Part shown: piece after piece, positions 1-9,031 of the stretch
Layout: each line of letters opens with the position of its first letter
Numbering within the stretch: the first letter of the stretch is position 1
DNA from: Streptomyces sp. CBMA291
Lineage (GTDB): Bacteria > Actinomycetota > Actinomycetes > Streptomycetales > Streptomycetaceae
Direction of reading: 5' to 3'
DNA: 64,000 nucleotides
Assembly (NCBI RefSeq): GCF_014596525.1
Contig: NZ_MSJP01000031.1
Span: forward strand, 1 to 64,000
Program-made: the position numbers and the translations under genes
The notes under the pieces: generated by a model
Seen by the model: only the letters and a program-made list of their open reading frames with translations
Databases searched by the model: none
What the model was told of the DNA's origin: nothing

Positions 1-563
1 CTCGGCGGCGTCCCGCCCCGCCCCGGCTTGGGCTCGCCCGGCGGCGGGCAGGCCGGTCCGTCCAGACAGGCATCGCCCAGCGGCCCGCCGTCGTACCAGG
101 CGTACGACCAGCTCCCCGGCGCCTTCCGGGCCACGTCGAGCCGCGCTCCGGCGCCGTCCTTCGCGGGCCTGATCGTCCAGACGTCCTCCACCAGGACCGG
201 GCTCCCGGAAAGACCGAGCGCCGCGGCCAGCCTGGTCACCTCCGCCGAGGTGACCAGGCCCTCGGGCCGGTGGACCGCGGCCGAGGAGGGCCCTTGGGGG
301 AGTGGGCCCTTGGCTGTGTAGACGGTTCCGCCGGGACCGCCGCCGGGGTCGGGCTCACCCGGCGCGATCCCGGGCCCGCCCGGCGCCGCGGAGACGGTAC
401 CGCCCGCCGCACGGGGTGCCGGGGACTCCGTCGCCCGGTCCGCCACGACGTCACCGGCGGCCGCCGCCAGACAGACCCCGCCGCCACCGGCGAGCAGGAC
501 GCCCGCCGCCACCGAGGCGGCCAGCGCGCCCCGCCGCCTCCGCACGTTCTCCGTACCGCTCAC
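1..563 (-). CDS. Putative membrane-anchored or secreted protein, N-terminal part
   Basis: Open frame from a GTG at 563 (GGGAG ribosome site just upstream) running off the left edge, so the C-terminus is missing; about 187 residues are visible. Residues 1-10 are basic, followed by a hydrophobic stretch near residues 11-31 that could be a signal peptide or single membrane anchor. A Gly/Pro/Ala-rich linker follows, then a more ordered segment (about residues 95-165) containing LVTSAEVTRLAAALGL and SWSYAWYDG. Two cysteines near the visible end are spaced like a possible disulfide. The layout resembles single-pass streptomycete membrane proteins of unknown function, but I cannot assign a family with certainty. 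It lies 64 nt downstream of a small ORF on the same strand and may be cotranscribed with it. Confidence 0.6.
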   Translation of the reverse strand, partial: MSGTENVRRRRGALAASVAAGVLLAGGGGVCLAAAAGDVVADRATESPAPRAAGGTVSAAPGGPGIAPGEPDPGGGPGGTVYTAKGPLPQGPSSAAVHRPEGLVTSAEVTRLAAALGLSGSPVLVEDVWTIRPAKDGAGARLDVARKAPGSWSYAWYDGGPLGDACLDGPACPPPGEPKPGRGGTPP

Positions 564-627
564 CGCGACTCCCTCGTCTCGATCGGATGCCGATGGGACG
601 GTACGGGGCGGCCGGCGGTTCCGCTCG

Positions 628-834
628 TCAGGAGCCGTACTCGGCGGTGGCCGCGATCAGGCGGGCCGAGGCCGCCGGAACCACGACCCCGTGGATCGCG
701 GCGGGGGAGACCGGCGCGGGCGCCGGGGAGACCGGAGAGACCCAGTGCGGAGCCATCCGTGCCCCGGCGCCGCGCAGCTCGGCGAGGCTGAACTCGGACT
801 CGTGTCGCTCACGCGGAGCGGGGTACGTGGTCAT
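628..834 (-). CDS. Small hypothetical protein, 68 aa
   Basis: ATG at 834, stop at 628. Third codon positions are almost all G or C, as in real genes here. The first half is polar and charged (RERHESEFSLAELRG) and the second half is hydrophobic and Pro/Ala/Val-rich, ending TAEYGS; there is no cysteine. No clear ribosome site is seen. It is read towards the membrane protein at 1..563 and is divergent from the adenosine-kinase gene. The bipartite layout is reminiscent of peptide precursors, but no modifying enzyme is visible in the window, so it may simply be a small conserved protein. Function unknown. Confidence 0.45.
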   Translation of the reverse strand: MTTYPAPRERHESEFSLAELRGAGARMAPHWVSPVSPAPAPVSPAAIHGVVVPAASARLIAATAEYGS

Positions 835-896
835 GGGCGCACCGTACGCACCTCACGCCCCTGGGGAAAAGGCCTACTCTGGGGTAGTTTCCACTG

Positions 897-926
897 TTCG
901 GCAGGGGCTGTCCCAACGGGTAGCGT
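897..926 (+). promoter_or_regulatory. Possible promoter of adoK
   Basis: TTCGGC and TAGCGT hexamers separated by 18 nt lie 37 nt before the GTG at 964, the usual spacing for a housekeeping-type streptomycete promoter with an untranslated leader. The -35 match is weak. Inference only. Confidence 0.3.
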
Positions 927-963
927 GAACTGTCCCTACCCATATCCCGCAGGAGCACTCGCC

Positions 964-1938
964 GTGCGTATCGCAGTCACCGGCTCCATCGCCACCGACC
1001 ACCTCATGACCTTCCCCGGCCGGTTCGCCGACCAACTGGTGGCCGACCAGCTCCACACGGTGTCCCTCTCCTTCCTCGTCGACAACCTGGACGTGCGCCG
1101 CGGCGGCGTCGGCCCCAACATCTGCTTCGGCATGGGCCAGCTGGGCGGCACCCCGATCCTGGTCGGCGCGGCAGGCTCCGACTTCGACGAGTACCGCGCC
1201 TGGCTCGACCGGCACGGCGTCGACACCGGCTCGGTGCGCATCTCCGAGGTCCTGCACACCGCCCGCTTCGTGTGCACCACGGACCAGGACCACAACCAGA
1301 TCGGCTCCTTCTACACCGGAGCCATGAGCGAGGCCCGGCTGATCGAGCTCAAGGCCGTCGCCGACCGCGTCGGCGGTCTTGACCTGGTCCTGATCGGCGC
1401 CGACGACCCCGAGGCCATGCTCCGCCACACGGAGGAGTGCAAGACGCGGGGGATCCCCTTCGCCGCCGACTTCTCGCAGCAGATCGCCCGGATGGACGGC
1501 GAGGAGATCCGCACCCTCCTCGACGGCGCCACCTACCTCTTCTCCAACGAGTACGAGAAGGGCCTCATCGAGTCGAAGACCGGTTGGACCGAGAGCGAGA
1601 TCCTCTCCCGCGTCGGCCACCGGGTCACCACCCTCGGCTCGCGCGGAGTGCGCATCGAGCGCGTCGGCGAGGACCCGATCGAGGTCGGCTGCCCCGAGGA
1701 GAACGCCAAGGTCGACCCGACCGGCGTCGGCGACGCCTTCCGCGCCGGTTTCCTCACCGGTCTGTCCTGGGGCGTCGGCCTGGAGCGCGCCGCCCAGCTC
1801 GGCTGCATGCTGGCCACCCTGGTCATCGAGACCCTCGGCACCCAGGAGTACACCCTGGGCCGCGCCAACTTCATGGAGCGCTTCACCAAGGAGTACGGCG
1901 AGGACGCCGCCGCCGAGGTCCGCACCCACCTGTCCTGA
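964..1938 (+). CDS. adoK: PfkB-family carbohydrate kinase, adenosine kinase type
   Basis: 324 residues from a GTG with AGGAG 8 nt upstream. Typical ribokinase/PfkB fold: an N-terminal strand with IAVTGSIATDHLM, an RRGGVGPNICFGMGQLG substrate-binding segment near residue 45, and the C-terminal signature DPTGVGDAFRAGF around residues 250-262, where the Asp of GVGDAF is the catalytic base. The expected reaction is ATP-dependent phosphorylation of a nucleoside or sugar. The M. tuberculosis homologue next to ctaC (Rv2202c) is an adenosine kinase, and the same position beside ctaC here supports that specificity, though sugar kinase activity is not excluded. A strong hairpin follows the gene. Confidence 0.85.
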   Translation: MRIAVTGSIATDHLMTFPGRFADQLVADQLHTVSLSFLVDNLDVRRGGVGPNICFGMGQLGGTPILVGAAGSDFDEYRAWLDRHGVDTGSVRISEVLHTARFVCTTDQDHNQIGSFYTGAMSEARLIELKAVADRVGGLDLVLIGADDPEAMLRHTEECKTRGIPFAADFSQQIARMDGEEIRTLLDGATYLFSNEYEKGLIESKTGWTESEILSRVGHRVTTLGSRGVRIERVGEDPIEVGCPEENAKVDPTGVGDAFRAGFLTGLSWGVGLERAAQLGCMLATLVIETLGTQEYTLGRANFMERFTKEYGEDAAAEVRTHLS

Positions 1939-1950
1939 CCGGACGAGGCC

Positions 1951-1992
1951 CGAGGGCCCCGGAGGCGCGCACCACCGCCTCCGGGGCCCTCG
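1951..1992. terminator. Terminator hairpin after adoK
   Basis: Perfect 17-bp stem (1951-1967 with 1976-1992) and an 8-nt loop between the convergent adoK and cysteine desulfurase genes. No U-tract is present, as is common for streptomycete terminators. It could act in both directions. Confidence 0.75.
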
Positions 1993-2009
1993 CGCCTTCC
2001 GGCCCGCCG

Positions 2010-2129
2010 AGGCCCGCCGCCCCACCGGAAGCCCGGCCCGCAGGGCCGCACCCCCGGGCCCGGCCCGCAGGACGCTCCGGGCCCCGGCCCTGGCCCGTAA
2101 GGCCCCGGCCCCGGCCCGTAAACCCCCGC
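2010..2129. repeat. Degenerate GC-rich tandem repeat
   Basis: About four imperfect copies of a unit of roughly 27 nt built around CCCGGCCCGCAGG or GGCCCGTAAG fill the gap between the hairpin at 1951-1992 and the stop codon of the convergent gene. It is non-coding by position. Confidence 0.5.
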
Positions 2130-3518
2130 CTACCCCACCCGCCGCACCACGTACGCCACCCCGCCCCGCTCCGAGGGCTCCTCGCCCACGTACTCCTGGC
2201 CGCGCATCTCGCACCAGGCCGGGATGTCGAGCCGGGCCGCCGCGTCGTCCGCGAGGACCGTCACCGTGGCCCCGGGCGGGACGTCGCCGATCACCTTCGC
2301 CAGCTCGATCACCGGGACGGGGCAGCGCTTGCCCAGCGCGTCCACCACGAGCGGGCCCGCGTTGTCCGAAGGGGCCGCAGCCGGGGCGACCGGGGCGCCC
2401 AGCCGTTCCCGTACGCCCGCCACCACCCCCGGCAGCACCTCCAGGAAGCGGTCCACGTCCTCGGCCGCCGTGCCGGCGGGCAGCGACACCCGGACGTTCC
2501 CCTCGCTCAGCACCCCCATCGCGCGCAGCACATGGCTGGGGGTCAGCGTCGAACTCGTACACGAAGAACCGGACGAAACGGAGAAACCCTCCCGGTCCAG
2601 CTCGTGCAGCAGGGTCTCCCCGTCGACATAGAGACAGGAGAACGTCACCAGATGGGGGAGCCGCAGCACCGGGTCGCCCACCACCTCCACCTCCGGCACC
2701 AGCTCCGGCACCCGCGCCCTGATCCGGTCCACCAGGGCCCGCAGCCGCGCCCCCTCGGCCGCCGCCTCCGCCCGTACCGCCCGCAGCGAGGCCGCCGCAG
2801 CCACGATCGCCGGCAGGTTCTCGAAGCCGGGCGCCCGGCCCGACTCCCGCTCGTCCGAGGGACCTTGCGGCGCGAACCTGACGCCCTTGCGGACGGCGAG
2901 CAGCCCCACCCCCGCCGGACCGCCCCACTTGTGCGCGCTCGCCGCGAGCAGCGACCAGCCCTCCGCCACCGGCCCCCAGCCGAGCGACTGGGCCGCGTCC
3001 ACCAGGAGCGGCACACCCGCCGCCCGGCAGGCCCCGGCCACCTCGGCCACCGGCTGCTCGGTGCCCACCTCGTGATTGGCCGACTGGAGACAGGCCAGGG
3101 CCGTCCCGGCGTCGAGCGCCGCCGCGAACCCCGCCGCGTCCACCGCGCCCGTCCGGCCCACCGGCACCTCGGTCACGGTGCCGCCCGCCGCCGCGTGCGC
3201 CTCGGCCGCGTGCAGGACGGAGGAGTGCTCGACCGAGGAGACCACGAGCCGGTTCCCGGCCCGGCGGCGCCCCGCCAGGGCCCCGGCGACCCCGGCGTGC
3301 ACCGCACGTGTCCCCGAAGGAGTGAAAGACAGCTCGTCCGGACGACAGCCCACCGCCTCCGCCGCGGCCTCCCGCGCCGCGTCCAGGAGCAGCCGGGCCC
3401 GCCGCCCCTCCCGGTAGAGCCGGGCGGGGTCGGCCCAGCCCTCGTCCAGGGAGGCGAGCAGTGCCTGGCGGGCGACGGGGTGCAGCGGGGCGGCGGACGC
3501 GGCGTCGAAGTACGGCAT
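2130..3518 (-). CDS. Cysteine desulfurase fused to a TusA-like sulfurtransferase domain
   Basis: 462 residues from ATG 3518. Residues 1-360 are a class V PLP enzyme: SVEHSS near 95, the cofactor-binding DAAQS at about 174-178 and the Schiff-base lysine in SAHKWGG at about 197. A cysteine in SGSSC near residue 330 is the likely persulfide carrier. After a short linker, residues from about 385 form a TusA/SirA-like domain with the CPVP motif. The fusion would extract sulfur from cysteine and pass it to the TusA cysteine for thiocofactor, thiolation or Fe-S use. A TACCGT hexamer 6 nt before the ATG suggests a leaderless mRNA. The gene is divergent from ctaC; a role in supplying the oxidase or Rieske centre is only inferred. 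Confidence 0.85.
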   Translation of the reverse strand: MPYFDAASAAPLHPVARQALLASLDEGWADPARLYREGRRARLLLDAAREAAAEAVGCRPDELSFTPSGTRAVHAGVAGALAGRRRAGNRLVVSSVEHSSVLHAAEAHAAAGGTVTEVPVGRTGAVDAAGFAAALDAGTALACLQSANHEVGTEQPVAEVAGACRAAGVPLLVDAAQSLGWGPVAEGWSLLAASAHKWGGPAGVGLLAVRKGVRFAPQGPSDERESGRAPGFENLPAIVAAAASLRAVRAEAAAEGARLRALVDRIRARVPELVPEVEVVGDPVLRLPHLVTFSCLYVDGETLLHELDREGFSVSSGSSCTSSTLTPSHVLRAMGVLSEGNVRVSLPAGTAAEDVDRFLEVLPGVVAGVRERLGAPVAPAAAPSDNAGPLVVDALGKRCPVPVIELAKVIGDVPPGATVTVLADDAAARLDIPAWCEMRGQEYVGEEPSERGGVAYVVRRVG

Positions 3519-3742
3519 CCGCCCACGGTAGGGCCTGGACCGGACGGGTGTCCGACCGGGCGCCCCGGGGGTCCGTACGGGACCGCCCGGCCGGGGTGAG
3601 CCCTCGTCAGAAGGGGCGCGCGGCACGCCGTGAGACCCCCGAACGGGTGTCTTCGGACCCCCGGCGGAACGCCGGAGTCCACCCCTTCGGGGGCTCGGAC
3701 GGCGCGTTGGGCACCCTCCCCGCGCGACCCCAAATAGCGTCC

Positions 3743-3773
3743 AGTAGGGTTTGGTCCGCATAAACATCCAAAC
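3743..3773 (+). promoter_or_regulatory. ctaC upstream region: -10-like element and inverted repeat
   Basis: In the 343-bp divergent region 3519-3861, a TAGGGT hexamer (3743-3748) overlaps an 8-bp inverted repeat GGGTTTGG (3745-3752) and CCAAACCC (3766-3773) with a 13-nt spacer. It lies about 90 nt before the ctaC start. It could be a promoter with an operator or an RNA hairpin at the 5' end of a leader. No regulator is assigned. Confidence 0.4.
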
Positions 3774-3861
3774 CCCTGCCCGCGGCCGGGGCGGCGACCG
3801 ACCAGCGAGACGGACGGCCGTGGCCGACCACTGCGGGCCGAGACTCTCGGGAAGGCGCTAC

Positions 3862-4827
3862 GTGAGTCCCAACGGCTCCGACCGCTCGTCGCGGCGCCCG
3901 ATGCGGCGGAAGCTGCCGCAGGTGCTGACTGCGGGCCTGATCCTGGCGACAGCCACAGGCTGCTCGTACAACTGGGAAGACTTCCCCCGCCTTGGCATGC
4001 CCACCCCCGTCACGGAAGAGGCGCCTCGGATCCTCTCCCTGTGGCAGGGCTCCTGGGCCGCCGCCCTCATCACGGGCGTCCTGGTATGGGGCCTGATCCT
4101 CTGGGCCACCATCTTCCACCGGCGCAGCCGGACCAAGGTCGAGGTACCTCCGCAGACCCGTTACAACATGCCCATCGAGGCGCTGTACACGGTCACTCCG
4201 CTGATCATCGTCTCGGTGCTCTTCTACTTCACCGCACGCGACGAGTCGAAGCTCCTTGAGCTCTCCCCCAAGCCTGCCCACACCATCAACGTGGTCGGCT
4301 ACCAGTGGAGCTGGGGCTTCAACTACGTCGAGGACGTGCCCGGTGTGAAGGGTGACGCCAAGACGGACAAGAACCTCGCCTCGATCCCGGACAAGTTCCT
4401 CGCGGACTTCCCGGCGAACGCGGGCGGTGTCTACGACGCCGGCATCCCCGGCGACCGCAACCCCCAGACCGGCAACCCGGGTCCGACCCTGTGGCTGCCC
4501 AAGGGCGAGAAGGTCCGGTTCGTCCTGACCTCGCGTGACGTCATCCACTCCTTCTGGGTCGTTCCCTTCCTGATGAAGCAGGACGTCATCCCGGGTCACA
4601 CCAACTCCTTCGAGGTGACCCCGACGCGGGAAGGCACCTTCCTCGGCAAGTGCGCCGAGCTGTGCGGTGTCGACCACTCCCGGATGCTCTTCAACGTCAA
4701 GGTGGTCTCTCCGGAGCGCTACCAGCAGCACCTGAAGGAGCTGGCCGAGAAGGGGCAGACCGGCTACATCCCGTCTGGCATCGAGCAGACGGACCCGGCC
4801 AGGAATGCGGAGAAGAACCAACTGTGA
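3862..4827 (+). CDS. ctaC: Cytochrome c oxidase subunit II (aa3 type)
   Basis: 321 residues from GTG 3862, chosen because the signal peptide with lipobox ATGC (Cys near residue 37) then starts properly and a purine-rich ribosome site precedes it. Two membrane helices follow (around residues 60-85 and 105-125), then the periplasmic cupredoxin domain. CuA ligands are visible: His in DVIHSF, both cysteines in [13 protein letters not shown], and the His and Met of the same motif. The subunit accepts electrons from the dihaem cytochrome of QcrC and passes them to haem a in CtaD. The stop overlaps the ctaD start (GTGA), so translation is coupled. Confidence 0.97.
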   Translation: MSPNGSDRSSRRPMRRKLPQVLTAGLILATATGCSYNWEDFPRLGMPTPVTEEAPRILSLWQGSWAAALITGVLVWGLILWATIFHRRSRTKVEVPPQTRYNMPIEALYTVTPLIIVSVLFYFTARDESKLLELSPKPAHTINVVGYQWSWGFNYVEDVPGVKGDAKTDKNLASIPDKFLADFPANAGGVYDAGIPGDRNPQTGNPGPTLWLPKGEKVRFVLTSRDVIHSFWVVPFLMKQDVIPGHTNSFEVTPTREGTFLGKCAELCGVDHSRMLFNVKVVSPERYQQHLKELAEKGQTGYIPSGIEQTDPARNAEKNQL

Positions 4828-6560
4828 GCATCCACAACGAAACCCAGGGTGCCGCCGCAGCTGAGGACTCGTACGAGAACGAGCTGCCCGTACGGCGCAA
4901 GCAGCCCGGCAACGTCGTGATCAAGTGGCTGACCACCACCGACCACAAGACGATCGGCACGCTCTACCTGGTCACGTCGTTCGTCTTCTTCTGCATCGGC
5001 GGACTCATGGCGCTCTTCATGCGCGCCGAGCTGGCCCGTCCGGGTACGCAGATCATGTCGAACGAGCAGTTCAACCAGGCGTTCACGATGCACGGCACGA
5101 TCATGCTGCTGATGTTCGCGACGCCGCTGTTCGCCGGTTTCGCGAACTGGATCATGCCGCTTCAGATCGGCGCGCCCGACGTGGCGTTCCCGCGGCTGAA
5201 CATGTTCGCCTACTGGCTCTACCTGTTCGGCTCGATCATCGCGGTGGCCGGCTTCCTCACCCCGCAGGGTGCGGCCGACTTCGGCTGGTTCGCCTACTCC
5301 CCGCTGTCGGACGCGGTCCGCTCGCCGGGCGTCGGCGCCGACATGTGGATCATGGGTCTGGCCTTCTCAGGCTTCGGCACGATCCTCGGTTCGGTCAACT
5401 TCATCACCACGATCATCTGCATGCGTGCTCCGGGCATGACGATGTTCCGCATGCCGATCTTCACCTGGAACGTGCTGCTGACCGGTGTCCTGGTCCTGCT
5501 CGCCTTCCCCGTGCTGGCGGCGGCGCTGTTCGCCCTGGAGGCGGATCGCAAGTTCGGTGCCCATGTCTTCGACGCGGCCAACGGCGGCGCCTTGCTGTGG
5601 CAACACCTCTTCTGGTTCTTCGGACACCCAGAGGTGTACATCATCGCCTTGCCCTTCTTCGGCATCATCTCCGAGGTCATCCCGGTCTTCAGCCGCAAGC
5701 CGATGTTCGGCTACATCGGTCTGGTGGCCGCGACCATCGCGATCGCCGGTCTGTCCGTGACCGTGTGGGCCCACCACATGTACGTCACCGGCGGCGTGCT
5801 CCTGCCGTTCTTCTCCTTCATGACGTTCCTCATCGCCGTACCGACAGGCGTGAAGTTCTTCAACTGGATCGGAACGATGTGGAAGGGCTCACTGTCCTTC
5901 GAGACACCGATGCTCTGGGCCGTCGGCTTCCTGATCACCTTCACCTTCGGTGGTCTGACCGGCGTCATCCTGGCCTCGCCCCCGATGGACTTCCACGTCT
6001 CCGACTCGTACTTCGTCGTGGCGCACTTCCACTACGTGATCTTCGGTACGGTCGTCTTCGCGATGTTCTCCGGCTTCCACTTCTGGTGGCCGAAGTTCAC
6101 CGGCAAGATGCTGGACGAGCGCCTCGGCAAGATCACGTTCTGGACGCTGTTCGTGGGCTTCCACGGCACCTTCCTGGTGCAGCACTGGCTGGGTGCCGAG
6201 GGCATGCCGCGTCGTTACGCGGACTACCTGGACGCCGACGGCTTCACCGCCCTGAACACGATCTCGACGATCTCCTCCTTCCTGCTCGGTCTGTCGATCC
6301 TGCCGTTCTTCTACAACGTCTGGAAGACCGCCAAGTACGGCAAGAAGATCGAGGTCGACGACCCGTGGGGCTACGGCCGTTCGCTTGAGTGGGCGACGTC
6401 CTGCCCGCCGCCGCGGCACAACTTCCTCACCCTGCCCCGGATCCGTTCGGAATCCCCGGCGTTCGACCTGCACCACCCTGAGATCGCGGCCGTCGACCAG
6501 CTTGAGAACAAGCCGCACGAGGCCGAAGCCCTCACGGGCGGCAAGGAGGCCGGCAAGTGA
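4824..6560 (+). CDS. ctaD: Cytochrome c oxidase subunit I
   Basis: 578 residues from GTG 4824, overlapping the ctaC stop. Twelve-helix haem-copper oxidase core. Visible landmarks are TMHGTIM (haem a His), [10 protein letters not shown] (CuB His and its cross-linked Tyr), WAHHMY (two CuB His) and [10 protein letters not shown] (haem a and a3 His). It reduces oxygen to water at the haem a3-CuB site and pumps protons as part of the bcc-aa3 supercomplex in the cytoplasmic membrane. An earlier ATG in the same frame at 4650 lies inside ctaC and is not used. The stop overlaps the ctaF start (GTGA). Confidence 0.98.
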   Translation: MSIHNETQGAAAAEDSYENELPVRRKQPGNVVIKWLTTTDHKTIGTLYLVTSFVFFCIGGLMALFMRAELARPGTQIMSNEQFNQAFTMHGTIMLLMFATPLFAGFANWIMPLQIGAPDVAFPRLNMFAYWLYLFGSIIAVAGFLTPQGAADFGWFAYSPLSDAVRSPGVGADMWIMGLAFSGFGTILGSVNFITTIICMRAPGMTMFRMPIFTWNVLLTGVLVLLAFPVLAAALFALEADRKFGAHVFDAANGGALLWQHLFWFFGHPEVYIIALPFFGIISEVIPVFSRKPMFGYIGLVAATIAIAGLSVTVWAHHMYVTGGVLLPFFSFMTFLIAVPTGVKFFNWIGTMWKGSLSFETPMLWAVGFLITFTFGGLTGVILASPPMDFHVSDSYFVVAHFHYVIFGTVVFAMFSGFHFWWPKFTGKMLDERLGKITFWTLFVGFHGTFLVQHWLGAEGMPRRYADYLDADGFTALNTISTISSFLLGLSILPFFYNVWKTAKYGKKIEVDDPWGYGRSLEWATSCPPPRHNFLTLPRIRSESPAFDLHHPEIAAVDQLENKPHEAEALTGGKEAGK

Positions 6561-6955
6561 AGATCCAGGGCAAGATGTTCATCTGGCTGAGCGTCTTCAT
6601 CCTCGCCGTCGCGATCCTGTACGGCGTGTGGGCGAAGGAGCCGGTCGGTGCGACGGCGCTGTTCCTGGCGTTCGGCCTGGCCATCATGATCGGCTTCTAC
6701 CTTTCGTTCACGGCCCGGCGCGTCGACGCGCTGGCCCAGGACGACAAGGAGGCCGACGTCGCGGACGAGGCCGGCGAGGTGGGCTTCTTCGCTCCGCACA
6801 GCTGGCAGCCGCTGTCGCTGGCCACCGGTGGTGCCCTGGCCTTCCTCGCGATCGCGATGGGCTGGTGGCTGCTGTACTTCTCCGCCCCGCTGATCCTCGT
6901 CGGCCTGTTCGGCTGGGTCTTCGAGTTCTACCGCGGCGAGAACCAGAACCAGTAG
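6557..6955 (+). CDS. ctaF: Cytochrome c oxidase subunit IV, actinobacterial type
   Basis: 132 residues, GTG start overlapping the ctaD stop. Hydrophobic helices near residues 7-25, 35-55, 80-97 and 100-120 match the four-helix actinobacterial CtaF family, and the C-terminus [13 protein letters not shown] is typical. It is an accessory structural subunit of the aa3 oxidase. It is the last gene of the ctaCDF unit and is followed by a hairpin terminator. Confidence 0.95.
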   Translation: MKIQGKMFIWLSVFILAVAILYGVWAKEPVGATALFLAFGLAIMIGFYLSFTARRVDALAQDDKEADVADEAGEVGFFAPHSWQPLSLATGGALAFLAIAMGWWLLYFSAPLILVGLFGWVFEFYRGENQNQ

Positions 6956-6985
6956 CGGTACCCCGCTCCACACCGGAGCACACGG

Positions 6986-7025
6986 AGGGGCCCGGACGCT
7001 TCGTCACCGAAGCGGCCGGGTCCCT
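6986..7025 (+). terminator. Terminator after ctaCDF
   Basis: Stem 6986-7003 with 7008-7025 carrying one A.G mismatch and one G.U pair, TCAC loop, followed by CTTTC. It separates the oxidase operon from the L,D-transpeptidase gene. Confidence 0.7.
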
Positions 7026-7078
7026 CTTTCGCCGTAGTCGGGCGCGCTGCCTCGGCGGTTTGTTCTTACGGTGAACTC

Positions 7079-8332
7079 ATGAACGACACGCCGCGCATCA
7101 GGACCGCCGTGAGCTGCACCCTGCTGGCCTTCACCGTCACCGCGGGCGCCACGGCGTGTGCGGGTTCCGACGCCCACCCGCTGTCGGGACGGGCCTACGA
7201 CGCGGCCGCGCAGCTCGCGGTCAACGCACCCGCCAAGGGCGCCAAGGCGGACCCCGAGAAGCCTCTGGAGGTCACCGCCAAGGGCGAGGACGGACGGATC
7301 GCCGACGTCACCGCCGTCGACGCCTCGGGCCACCATCTGGCGGGCGAACTCACCGCCGACGGGAAGCGCTGGCGCTCCACGGCGTCCCTCGCCGCGGGCG
7401 CCCGCTACACCGTCCGGGTGGCCACCGAAGACGAGGACGGCGCTCCAGGCGCCCGTACGTTCACGTTCGAGACGGCTCCGGCCAAACGGGCCCTCACCGT
7501 CGAGTTCGGCCCGGAGGAGGGCACCTACGGCGTCGGGCAGCCGATCACCGCCGACCTCAGCCTCCCCGTCAAGGACCGCAAGGACCGCACGGTCGTCGAA
7601 CGGGCCCTCAGAGTCCGCTCCACCCCCTCCGTCGAGGGTGCCTGGTACTGGGTGGACGACAAGAAGCTGCACTTCCGCCCCAAGGAGTACTGGCCCGCCG
7701 GGACGCAGGTCACGGTCACGGGCAACCTGGACGGGCTCAAGGTCGGCGACAAGCTCTACGGCGGCGCCTCCACACCGCTCAAGCTCACCATCGGCGACCG
7801 GATCGAGGCCGTCGCGGACGCCGAGGCGCACTCCATGACCGTGGAGCGCAACGGAGAAGTGATCAACACCATTCCGGTGACCACCGGGAAATCGGGATAC
7901 TCCACCCGAAACGGGATCAAAGTGGTCCTCGGCAAGGAGTACTTCGTCCGGATGCGCGGCGCCAGCATCGGCATCTCCGAGGGCAGCTCCGACTCGTACG
8001 ACCTGCCCGTCTACTACGCCACCCGGGTGACTTGGAGCGGCGAGTACGTCCACGCCGCCCCCTGGTCCGTCGGCTCCCAGGGCATGGAGAACGTCAGCCA
8101 CGGCTGCATCGGCATGTCGACGGGGAACGCGGCCTGGTTCTACGAGACCGTGCGCCCCGGCGACATCGTGAGGACCGTCAACAGCTACGGCGACACCATG
8201 GACACCTTCGGCAACGGCTTCGGCGACTGGAACATGCCCTGGGCCGACTGGCGCAAGGGCAGCTCCCTGGTGGAACCCACCGGCGAGCCCGTCCCCGCCG
8301 CCCAGAAGGCCCGTCTGCGGCCCTCCCTCTGA
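7079..8332 (+). CDS. L,D-transpeptidase lipoprotein (YkuD family)
   Basis: 417 residues. The N-terminal signal peptide ends in a lipobox-like ATAC (Cys about 27). Two Ig-like domains (about 45-145 and 150-245) precede the YkuD catalytic domain (about 250-380), which carries a conserved His in YVHAAPW and the catalytic motif SHGCIGMS with the nucleophilic Cys. It should form 3-3 peptidoglycan cross-links on the outer face of the membrane, like mycobacterial Ldt enzymes. A TACGGT hexamer lies 6 nt before the ATG with no ribosome site, so the mRNA may be leaderless. It sits between the two halves of the respiratory cluster. Confidence 0.92.
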   Translation: MNDTPRIRTAVSCTLLAFTVTAGATACAGSDAHPLSGRAYDAAAQLAVNAPAKGAKADPEKPLEVTAKGEDGRIADVTAVDASGHHLAGELTADGKRWRSTASLAAGARYTVRVATEDEDGAPGARTFTFETAPAKRALTVEFGPEEGTYGVGQPITADLSLPVKDRKDRTVVERALRVRSTPSVEGAWYWVDDKKLHFRPKEYWPAGTQVTVTGNLDGLKVGDKLYGGASTPLKLTIGDRIEAVADAEAHSMTVERNGEVINTIPVTTGKSGYSTRNGIKVVLGKEYFVRMRGASIGISEGSSDSYDLPVYYATRVTWSGEYVHAAPWSVGSQGMENVSHGCIGMSTGNAAWFYETVRPGDIVRTVNSYGDTMDTFGNGFGDWNMPWADWRKGSSLVEPTGEPVPAAQKARLRPSL

Positions 8333-8361
8333 CCCGGACGGCCCGGAGGCCCGGACAGCCC

Positions 8362-8397
8362 GACGGCACGCGTCGACTCGCGTCGGCGCGTGCCGTC
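8362..8397. terminator. Bidirectional hairpin between convergent genes
   Basis: An 11-bp perfect stem (8362-8372 with 8387-8397) whose 14-nt loop has further self-complementarity. It sits between the ends of the L,D-transpeptidase gene and the receiver-like gene. Confidence 0.6.
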
Positions 8398-8427
8398 CCA
8401 CGGGATTCCCGGCCCGGCGCGCCCGGC

Positions 8428-8829
8428 CTACGCGTCGATCGAGAGCCGTGCGCGCAGCAGGGCCGCCAGCGACGCCGCGAACTCCACCGGTTCCACCGGA
8501 AGGGTGATCGCGGCGTCCGCGCGGCTCCAGGTGGCCAGCCAGGCGTCCTGCGGGCGCCCGATGAGCAGCAGCACCGGCGGGCACCGGTACACCTCGTCCT
8601 TGATCTGCCGGCAGACGCCCATGCCTCCGGCGGGCGCCGCCTCGCCGTCCAGGACGCACACGTCGATCCCGCCCTCGTCCAGGCGCTTCAGGACCGCCGG
8701 CAGCGTCGCGCACTCCACGAACCGCACCGGAGGCACGTCGGAGGCGGGCCTGCGCCCGGCCGCCAGCCGTACCTGCTCGCGGGTGTTCGCGTCGTCGCTG
8801 TAGACCAGGACCGTGGCACTCGACTGCAT
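8428..8829 (-). CDS. Stand-alone degenerate receiver-domain protein
   Basis: 133 residues from ATG 8829 with GGAGGAACG as ribosome site. It has the receiver layout: acidic pair in YSDD (residues 11-13) and a phospho-acceptor-like Asp in VCVLDGE near residue 60. The conserved Thr/Ser position reads LLLIGRP and the conserved Lys-Pro reads ITLPVEP, so the switch Thr and Lys are missing. No output domain and no partner kinase are adjacent. It probably does not signal by ordinary phosphorylation and may act as a protein-interaction module. It is divergent from ctaE; a link to respiration is only inferred from position. Confidence 0.75.
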   Translation of the reverse strand: MQSSATVLVYSDDANTREQVRLAAGRRPASDVPPVRFVECATLPAVLKRLDEGGIDVCVLDGEAAPAGGMGVCRQIKDEVYRCPPVLLLIGRPQDAWLATWSRADAAITLPVEPVEFAASLAALLRARLSIDA

Positions 8830-9031
8830 CGTTCCTCCGGCTGGGAAGGCGGGCGGTCGTCGTCGACCGATGCGCGGGATGCTACTCCGCTCCACTCTCC
8901 GTCAACACCCGTTCCGCACCCGTTCGAAGGGTGCCGGAGGGCCCTCGGACTGGGCCGTTCGGGCAGGACACACCCCTCTGACACTCCGAACGGCACCCCC
9001 CGGAGTGAGGGCGGGATAAGCGACCGACATA

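Noticed and set aside
874..2928. 684-codon minus-strand frame opposite adoK
   Set aside because: It is antisense to adoK and out of frame with the cysteine desulfurase; the product is Gly/Ala/Arg-rich without domains.
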